Part shown: one piece after another, positions 54,266 to 64,000 of the stretch
Layout of the letters: every line of letters starts with the position of its first letter
Numbering within the stretch: the stretch's first letter is position 1
Position numbers and translations under genes: made by a program
The notes under the pieces: model-generated
Seen by the model: the letters and a program-made list of their open reading frames with translations, nothing else
What the model was told of the DNA's origin: nothing
Databases searched by the model: none
Origin: Styela clava
Lineage: Eukaryota > Chordata > Ascidiacea > Stolidobranchia > Styelidae
Direction: 5' to 3'
DNA length: 64,000 bases
Assembly (NCBI RefSeq): GCF_964204865.1
Contig: NC_135250.1
Span: 24,295,395 to 24,359,394, forward strand

Positions 54266-57200
54266 AGATTTAGTTAGTGTTAGTGAAGTTGATAATGTAT
54301 ATTATAGAGGTTTGGTCACAAGACCTGTGGGATAGTTAACGTGTCTATTTTACAGAAATTTCAGAGAATTTCAATTTCAGAAATATTATGACAGACTAGT
54401 GCAAAAGTAACCTTTACCTGAGTCATATCCACACTGCCACGTGAAATCGTCGCTATTTTCACTCGCTACAACACATTCATCGATATCGTATATACACCAT
54501 AAGGACGCTGAGATAACAAAAGGCTGATTTCACACGAGCCTTGTTTATTTGTAATATCTTAGCAGAACTTTAAAGGCCCGATGCCGGACGACGCCGTGTT
54601 TTCATTGTAACTAGAAAACTTAAGCTCAGAAAGGAGCCCGTATTAACAATACTTTGTCATATTACCCAAGCCAAAATGGAACCTCCTATGTTTTAATTTA
54701 TGATTTCATTTTTTAATTTACAACAGGACAAAGATGACACACGTATAATTTTAATATGTACCATATGTGTTGGTGGAATACAACGTTTTCAATAAGATGA
54801 AATCGATCCCCAACGCGATAGTATTGTCCACAAGTCTATTATGTAAATGCTTACTACATAAACGGTCCCAATTGTCTTTCGTTGGCACGCTTGTTGTTAC
54901 CTGACAGATGACAATCTGGTGACGACGTATTGAATGAAATTAACCCTCTATGCCCACCCAAAACATAATGTTATTTATTTGAAAGTTCAAGGGGTTAACG
55001 TCGATTGGGGCAATAATTGCATACGAAATAACAGGTTTTCGCTTGCTATTTGATGCATCAGGTGGGCTATTTGCCGTTTGATAACCACGGGTTAATATTT
55101 GTTATTTGATACCTATCCCCATTACTTTACCACGGTTTATTAAATAAATGCCAATGAAAGACGAAACGGAAATATCAGATTTGTTATTGTTTATCATCTA
55201 TATCACGGTACAGTAAATCAAAATCAATCATGGTAGGATGGTCATTCTGTGTATATTTCCACTGAAGCAGCAATGAGATACAGATGTCGAAATGAAACAG
55301 GTACTTCGGCATTAATTTACCCCCTACAATATTTCAAGGTGCGATTCCATGTAACAGTCGCGGGGAAACCCTCTTTGATTTAGTTGTTAGTGTTACCCAA
55401 CCCATAATTACCCATAAACATAATGGTTGGTTGAGCCTTTTTAATTCCAAACCGCGAGGAATTGGCTTTAATTTATTAAAAACCGTTCTCACGAACATTC
55501 TCCATTTTATGTGTAATTTTAGAAGCCTAAGACATTGTTTTGGGACAAATTTTGAACTAAAAATAAAGTGCTTTCTTCAAATATTTGCACCTGTGTTTGG
55601 CACGCGCAAGCTGCTGTTCGTGGGGCTTTGCACATATATACAATGTTACCTCAATTGGATGCAATTCGAAATGCATTGTGGCATTTTTAGTCAGTAGTCA
55701 AAACAAACTCTTGTTAGGGAACTACAGGACCACAAATTCCTACAGCTTCTGTCATGATTGCATCATCGAAATTGGTCAAGGACCGAGTTTGCGTTGACAC
55801 ATACCTTGAATTGAAGGCCATATTGATGAAGGTTTATATTTTACAAATTTTGACAAATTGTGTTTCTCTGCGACAGCCGTCAAATACGATCTAGATACGG
55901 TACAAAATAATCGACGAAAACTGTTACAATACTTAACAATATCGATTACCTTTACGATTGAGTGAAATATTGCATACGATGCTATATAGAAAAATATAAA
56001 TAATCTTAGATATATTTATATTGGGAAGTCACAAATTCAATTCAGCTTCAATGAACAAGCAAGTAATTCTAAAACAACTTTGTTTTTAAATGTGAAGTCA
56101 AGCGCTTATCCTCTCCTTGTCAGGAAGTCATAATGAAAACAAAGATTCTTCAGTGGGCGGTGACTGAAATTGGCTATTTAGTGACTTTGCCAATTTGCCC
56201 TGTTCGGTATGAATCCTACGCGCGAACTACTGTTTTGTTTCGCATTTCCCGCCACTGATAATTCGAAAATCAAATTGAAATCACATTCATAGACAATGAC
56301 TCAAATTTATAGGTGAAGATTCCAAAGCACACTCATTGAAAAGTCATTCGATAAACAAAGTTGTTAAATCTACAAAGCGCTGCGGTTTCATAGTCACGAA
56401 TTGTGAATTTGATTTTCTCTGTGTGTACATGACAAGATCCTTGTTCGGGAGCGATGATATTAGAAATCTTAAGTAATTGTTCATGGAATTTTAGGGTTAT
56501 TCACATAACAAACAGTATATACTGTATAGGCTGAGCAGCTCCGCGAATTCTATGACTGTCAGAAAACCGCAGATGAAAGCAAGCTATGGGATAGAAAAAT
56601 TCATCTCCGTTATTTGCGTTGCTAAGGTTATACGAGCCTATGTCTCTATGACAAGAAAATTTAAATTAGTTTATGAGTGGGATGGATATATAATTCTATA
56701 CGCCATTTGAATGGCCCATCCGCAGAATAAAACTCTTCGAAGTGATATAATTAAATACGTCACTTCGGAAATGACAGATACTTGAATTTATTTCGTGAAG
56801 CAAGTGTCGTCTTAACTGTTAATGTGGTTAGCAAACATGAAGGTGTTAGTAAAGAAAATGATTGCTGTTTGTTGATGAATTTTAGCGAGTAATAAATCAG
56901 AATAATTATATTCCCACGCGCATAAAATACTCGCAGAATTGAAGTGTCATTATCATAATAAGTCGCTAGACTGGACAATCATAATAGTGCATACCGCAAG
57001 TGCAAGTTTGGATTTTGAAAAGTAAAATTCTGCATTAACAGAATATTTCCACAAATCTTAATAAAAATGGAAACATTTATCCGTGTAGGTATGCATTTTC
57101 CAATAACTCGAATCCCTCAGCTGGAAGCTCAAATGCTGTCACAATAAGCCCCATCGAGTAATTTTAGTAGCAGACAGACAACCACAGAACAACACGTACT

Positions 57201-60200
57201 GTGGTAAACCACACAAAATGGATAATTCACACGTACTCAAACCCCTATTCGACTCTCAACGTTAAGTGCTTGTATCTAAGTTCCATCTCGTCTGATAACA
57301 AGTCCGAGAGCAGTGTTTTCCATCGCATCCTGGTAACAGGACTGTTGCCTAAACACTAATTTCATTGTTACCAGGCACCCAATATTGCGGGGAAAATTGC
57401 TAATAGCAGAAAACGACAAGGGCAAAGCGTGAGAAATTGGCGAAAATGCACGATTCTGTAATGAAAAGCACTTTATTGTGCTTCGTGTGAAAAATACATC
57501 TACTTCGCATAAGCGAAAGCCAGAACACGTCTCGGGGTCAAATTCCATGCCACACCACCTCACTCAGCGTACTATAATAATGGGTAGACAATGCTGAAAC
57601 GAAAAGATTACGGTCCCTTCAAAAATATTAGCTATTACATATCGTTAGATATCAATGGCTGCATGTACTTGGCCTTGTTCTGGGCGAAGGACGCGAAAAG
57701 GCGTCATATGAAAATTGTAATATTGCCGACGTCCAGAGTTACAAAGTGTGTAGGCGATTCTTTAAAACAACATCGACTTTCCTATCGCAACGACGGCGTT
57801 TCACGTTAACCAAATTGCTTATATAAAAGCTATGTCGAAATACAAAAACTCTTAACTCTTGTCGACTTTATCCTGTTTTAACAGTGGGCACTTGACTTTT
57901 GTTCAACGATTGTACAAGTCTGCTACTCCTGAATATTCACTTGTTCCATGTATGGCGGAATGGTTGTTAAATATTTGCAGAGCTACCAGCAGACGAGTTA
58001 AATGTGTTGGCTGTGCCGCTAGCGGTATACAAAGCTATTAAAATCAGCATACCCAAAACAGCATTATCAGGCTTCCCAAGAGATGAATTTTGATGTTCTT
58101 GAGATGGAAATTCCGAAATATTACTTTGTTTACTGTGCAGTTTTGCTAATTTTTTTTTAATCATTTATTATTATAGTAACCCATATTTATGGACACAAAC
58201 TAGTCAAGCTGTGCAAAACCCAGTGTGCGAGGTGCGCGTACAACTGGATAAGGATTCTTTGAAGATTGAAGAAAAAACGTTAACGGAGTTAATAGGCCTA
58301 GAGGGGAAGATATCGAAAAAGGTTTGGAATCTCCTGTCCAACCATATGTATAGTAGTTTGTATAAGGGACCGATTCATATCTCAAATAAATAGCATTCCA
58401 AGGTCTTTTTTCTAAACGTTCGGATTCCGTGTGATTTAAAATACACTAAAAGGACATCACAAAACATGTTATCGCAAACATTTGTGTGAGAAAACACAAC
58501 TTAAATGCCAATACCGTGTTGGAATTCGAGTTATTTTCTACTCTCACTCACGCAATAGATTTTATTCCACGCGAAAAAAAAAACTTCAAAAGTACATCGA
58601 TACGACTTAGCGTGACAAGACTCGGCGCTGAGAACGACAAAAGAAATCGGCGTCTGATTCTTTACAAGAGGTTCAACAGAATAGAAATCCTACACTTCAA
58701 GGCGACAAACATGGTTTCACAAATTGTTTTGGGATAAATAAGTTACATACAGACCATGTATGAATATGATATAGTCTATCCATTGCTATACTTTTGACGG
58801 GGTGAAATAATTTTGAAATCCTTTACAGATTCGTTGAGGCTTTGGTTAGTTGCCCCCGGACTAAAATCGTTATGGTACATGATTATCGCTTAAAAGCGCC
58901 CACCCAATGGGATAACGAGCACAAATGAAGGATAATTGTGCTTTAGGCGCGATAAATCACATTAATGGCAGGATTGAGAAATTCCTATTTTTTAAATTTT
59001 TGATTCCGTTTTATTTTTGCCAAACTGTGAAGAATGTTTTAACAAATTCATCTATATGGAATTCATTATACTATTCACTAGCAAGCTTGCGACAATATGT
59101 ATATCAATATAGAGGTTTCGATAATTATTGAGTTACTGGAACTAGAGTTACCGTTTGGGTACGTGAATGCGTTTCAAAACTTCGGCATAAGTTCTTGTTA
59201 CATTCAGTACATTACGCAAATAAAGCTCCGTGCAACTCTCCACACCCTGTCTTTGTCGAGAACAACGCCTCATTAAACTTACTGCCTTTGGCATGTTATG
59301 AACGTATGTACCGTATACGAACTATCAATTCTAGGTCAAAGCGCTCATAAAAACGACAAAAATTCAAATATACGATCTAGAGTCGTAAAATTACAATCGG
59401 GAAACAAAATAAATTAAGCTACATTAACGCATCTTTGAGTTATAGCCTGTCGAAACCCAAATTATCAAGATTTGTTATGTCATATTGATTTGATAAATAT
59501 GTATCTTTTATTGTGAAGAGCAATTACACTCGAACATATATCATACTAAATAGAAAATAATCATTTATGTATTTGTTCATATGACGAACATCACGGCTAT
59601 CGCTTCAAGTGAAAAAATACATTTTTAGGTTTTGATAAAAATGCCAAATTAAGATAAGTCGTTGAGAACAATTTCAAATATAAATGGGCTTGGTAAAAAT
59701 ACGGGTAAACGAGGCATCATAGAGGTATTACCATCAGTCATATGTGAAGAGACATTCTGGCGCTAATATTTGATAACTGAAAGGCTACAGAATCTAAAAA
59801 ATAGTCAAACACAAGACGTGATTGAACCACACTGTTCGTAATATTTTGATCGAAAGATTATTATCATGGGCCTTTGGGGAAACAATACTAATGAATTTTA
59901 ATATTAGGAAACATAATTACTTTTCCATTTTACGGTAATCTGCGTTTATTTGTGTTGAATTTTACGGTTTATGATCAAAAAATAACGCGACAAATTTCAA
60001 TATAATCTTTCACATTTTACACTTTTACCTAAAATAAAAGTAAACAAACTAAACCTAAAATTTAGACGCATCACCTTGTTATCAAAATGCATGACCAGGG
60101 TGTTATTATGAATCGGGCCCAAAATATTTGCGGTATTCCGATGAAGTGACGTTCAATCAAGGTTTAAGACGCTAAAATCAGTCTTGAATTGGGCAACTGG

Positions 60201-60888
60201 GGTCATTTGAAATATTTTAAATGAAAACTCTACAGATGGTGATCGATGAAAAGTTACGATGTTTGTTTTCATAGCTGGTCAGTCCAATGAAAACATTTTG
60301 AACGAAGTTTTAACAGCATCGCGTGGCAAAATATTAAAACAACAAAAATTTAATTAGAATTGGTGCAATCATTAATATTGTAAATTATATAACATTTGTG
60401 GAACTATGTCAAATAACACTTAAATTTTTTCAGTCTCGAAAAATCTAACAACTTGAAACGAAAGCGAAATGCTTCTGAGCGTACTGCACAAACAAGCGTG
60501 TAGATAGAAAAACACATTGCACTCAGCAACCCTAGTTCAGTAAGCTGAAATAATTCGGCTATGTCCACCACTCATTGTCCACTTATATAAAAACCTAAGT
60601 GCTTTTGGATTTGAATGCTATGTTCATAACGAAATACATTGGACAATTAGGGCCGGGTATATTATAGTAAATGAACCGTGTAGGTATAGCGGGGGTTGCA
60701 TACTTAACGTTGATAACATCAGGGCGTTGAAATTCATTTGTCAAAAATGGATTAAATGGTTTTGATTGATTGATCCCTTTGAAGCACTTTTGTGTGGGAA
60801 TAACATTGAAGGATAGATGCTTGAAAAGCAGAAATTACTGCTATCACCACTACTGAGACCAATTCAAAAATGCAATATAAATTTCACT
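54266..60888. other. Gene-poor DNA
   Basis: No ORF or splice-flanked exon with recognisable coding character was found. Frames at 57276-57563 (minus) and 58211-58393 (plus) are open but have no family features. A CCTGGTAACA/TGTTACCAGG inverted pair lies near 57330-57375. Confidence 0.35.
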
Positions 60889-60960
60889 CTAGAATGTGTC
60901 ACGCCCTTGGTTACACGCTTTGAATTGAAATTTGTTTGACGTCATATTACGTGTTATATT

Positions 60961-61116
60961 ACCCAATATTTTGGATGAGCTTTTCTTGGTGGTTTTTGGC
61001 TTCGCGGTAAAAGATAAGATTTCGATCGACGATAAAACGACGGTGTAATCGCTGATAATTTCGATGTTCACGATTTTATCCGAGTAGGTACGTTTTCCCA
61101 CGCCTTCCACATACAT
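60961..61116 (-). CDS. Possible first coding exon, weak
   Basis: From an ATG at 61116 the minus strand reads MYVEGVGKRTYSDKIVN, then IEIISDYTVVLSSIEILSF and KPKTTKKSSSKIL, ending at a GT donor (TTGG|GTAATA). Codon composition is richer in CG than surrounding DNA, which is why I flag it. It could be an upstream exon of the scaffold gene at 48382-50112 or of another gene beyond the window. No domain is recognised. Confidence 0.2.
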
Positions 61117-64000
61117 TTAAATTATCGTAGACGTTGAGAATAAATCCTCTGTCATAGCTACGAATGTCACAGAAAGCTTCGTAACTTGGGCACACATTGG
61201 TATCAATGGAGTGAGTTTATCCCTTTACATCGAGTTAATACATAATCAAATAGGCGTTTCGGTCACCATCCGTGTATCGCAAACTCGTTTATGAGTTACA
61301 ATACGACCTGAGCAGATCACACATAAAAAGTGACATTTGGAAAGGATTTTGTGTGTTTCAAACAAGGCGGGAATTGCCCTAAAATCACAGCCATATTGTC
61401 ATTTTGGATTGATGTATGAGGGAACGTAAAACCTTGGTAAATAGATGACGTTAAAGGCAATGTATAGGTATAAAGTGGGGAATAGCGGACTGTGTTACTA
61501 TATCTCAATGGAGAGAGAGCAGAGGTAACTCTAAAAAACATTAAACTCTCTAATCTAGTAATCATGTTATTATAGTCCGATAAAATAGTACATGGAGAAG
61601 TTTTCAATTGCATACTTGCGTCCAACTTAATTTTTCTATGACTTAATCGCATGTACTTATCATTAAACGTTGCAGACTAATAAACAGTTATAATGCACAA
61701 TCGGATTTCAATATTGTATAACAAAGAGATATTAAAACGGCGTATCAAGTAGGATACTTTGTATAATTAGAATGTCAATATGTGGAGTTATGATATTATG
61801 ACTGTAAAACGAAAACCAATCAATATATGGATAGTGAGGAATGAACGATAGTAATATGAAATCGAGTAATATTTTGTGGTGGTGGTTATAGCATACAGCT
61901 GGCCTAAAACCACGGATTGCATTTCAAAATTTTTGACTGGTTGGATTAAGATTAGAACCCTTAAAACAGAGCAATTTTGATTTATCAAGACAAAACTTAT
62001 ACGGATTTACGACCTTTTATTACGGCACCAATCTCCAAGAAAATTGGACATCAAAGAGAGGATTATCTCTTAGAGATGCTATTAGGGCGATAATAACAAT
62101 ATATCCCTCAAGAGAGGGGCATGGATACACCGTGCTTTATGTACATGCCATGGATAGTCACTGCTAGATTCAACAACTCCCATGGTATAGGCGTTGTCTC
62201 TCAGTTTTCATAATAAATGTGAAGGATATTATCCTTGTGTTGCAACATCTGACGAAATTGAGTAACATGTCGTAGCATCGATACCGAGGAGAGTAGTTTG
62301 GTGCTAGACTCTTGCGTGCCTTGGGGCAAATATAATATTATGAAAGGTCATAATCTGGGATAACATATCACCACAAATAAATTCGATCATTGAAAAAATA
62401 AACTTGACTTTTGCCCAGAACATCTTTTTCACAACGATCACAAATCAAAAAGCTTCGTGCATAACGCAAGAATTAAACGTCTAATTTCCATAACCTATAC
62501 ATAGAAGTCTTCGCCGCAAAATTTAACACAAACGGTAACAACAAATAATGCATAACCGCTATTCAGCGTGAAAAACACCACGAATCTCGCTTTTAAGTTC
62601 ATGCCACGCACAACACCTACGAACCTTTTTGACCTTTGATAAAAATCAATCTCAATATGAGAAAGTTTCCAATGCGCTTATAGCATACTACTTGGAGGTA
62701 TAACAAATGGGGTATGATCGATTAAGCATGAGAACAACGCGATATATATGTGGGCCACACTTAGAAAATTAAATCAACCAAATATCGAAAATGTATAAAT
62801 AATAATTCGAACGCTTTATTGTGGGTTTACGTAAAAACATACGTCAATAAAGTTAATGCTTTGTGGTTAGATCAGCAATTTGGATCTTGTTTTTTATCTT
62901 TCATTGTTCAGACCCAAAAATAGTAAACAAATTAAGCCACATCGCTAAAGTTTGGGCCGAATTTTTGTATTTGAATAATCTCACATTAAAAAAATCTTTA
63001 ATCATATGAAAAACTTTCAATTTAAGTCAGTTCAGTTTTAGACACTCATACGAAAACAGGAAATCCTATATCAACCCCCGACCCCTTTATACAGCCCCAT
63101 GGACGATCCATCTCGCTATTTTCGTCGTATGCATTGATGCGCTAATTTTAACGTCTGAACTCTTTTTGCTGATACCGTAATCGTAATTTCTTATGTTAGT
63201 CATATCCATATTTGATGTATGGAGTCATGTTAAGGTGTTTATAGCGCAATTCAATACCGACATCCAGCCATATTAGGAGTGTGACGTCAAAAACCGTGAA
63301 TAATTTTGCTCCAAATTTTATGAAACGTTGAAAACAATACCGGTAACCGTAACCGAATGCATAAAGACCTATTGTACTTAGTAGATTGAGTCCCTGACAA
63401 AGCAAGTCCCATATCTGTACGTTCCAAAGCGAGGGTTAGAACTTGAAACAAGACTATTTTATTCCTGGTTTATCTTTGGTTCATCTCTGGAAATAGATGA
63501 AAATGTTTTTTTAACTAAGACGAATGGCTAATTAGATGATGTCATACGTTAAAAATTCGCGTTTTCGTAACACCAATAAAAATTTTAAACGGTTTTCAAA
63601 AATAAACGTAAGTGCGAGAAACTGAACGTAGATGGGAGTTGAAATGCGGTCAACAGCCCTTCGACCTGGAGAGTTGAATTTCACTTCACTTTGGCGGAAG
63701 ATAATTTTCTATCGATGACGAAGTTTTGAAATAGCTGAAGCGAAAAAAACACAAAGGAGAACTGATGCGAAATTTTGATAACAGAAGTCTTGTTTCTATG
63801 TTATGACGCACCGTTTCTTCTGCTTATGATAAAGTCCCGTTAGAATAACTTTCATAAATAGGGTAAATGCTGTCAGCGGACACACTCCCATACACAGAAG
63901 TTCATATGTATAAACAAGCCAATATTGGAAGAAACATACGACTTCGTTTTGCGAAGTTATTGGGTGGAGTGGCTATTTGTCTGAAAGAATAGAGAACACC
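61117..64000. other. Gene-poor DNA to the window end
   Basis: No supported gene, RNA or transposon was seen. A TGACGTCA motif lies at 63282 and an ACCGGTAACCG-like block near 63340. The frame at 61317-61652 (minus) has no coding features. Confidence 0.35.

Noticed and set aside
58200..58393. Opposing ORFs on both strands
   Set aside because: Each is about 60 codons with no motif; the overlap of two open frames is expected by chance.
61317..61652. 111-codon minus-strand ORF
   Set aside because: No family features, splice context or coding-like composition.

Overview
This is an AT-rich, intron-bearing eukaryotic (animal) nuclear sequence. Two genes can be named from their protein sequence: huntingtin (HTT) and TTC22, a TPR protein best known from vertebrates. 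A huntingtin of 2953 residues with no polyglutamine, short TTC22 introns, CRE-like palindromes and many small DNA transposons and tRNA-derived SINEs together suggest an invertebrate deuterostome, most plausibly a tunicate. The species is inference; the gene identities are not.

Layout. 1-9 kb: transposon debris and intergenic DNA, dominated by a 3.8-kb terminal-inverted-repeat (TIR) element (2014-5830) that carries a nested hAT insertion. 10.25-19.11 kb, minus strand: a complete huntingtin gene in one uninterrupted 2954-codon reading frame, with no introns at all. 19.1-26.6 kb: a mobile-element cluster holding a hAT remnant with a decayed transposase end, a tRNA-derived SINE, a 1.9-kb TIR element with a decayed zinc-finger ORF, and a second, inverted copy of the 3.8-kb element (23646-26325). 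The two copies therefore flank HTT in opposite orientation. 28.4-30.6 kb, minus strand: two small candidate genes assembled from splice signals, one encoding a basic, four-cysteine, chemokine-sized peptide and one a short membrane protein. 30.9-36.7 kb: repeats, a tandem duplication and one orphan ORF. 37.28-45.15 kb, plus strand: TTC22 in 11 exons with phase-consistent GT-AG junctions, 588 aa. 48.38-50.11 kb, minus strand: the large last coding exon of an unrecognised serine-rich scaffold-like protein ending in a class I PDZ ligand. 50.1-64 kb: almost no recognisable coding sequence.

The genes show no operon or pathway logic. The main points of interest are the fully intronless huntingtin beside a normally split TTC22, the inverted transposon pair bracketing it, an excess of the palindrome TGACGTCA that is absent from HTT, and the chemokine-like small gene. 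All comparisons with known families are from memory of those families; no search was run.
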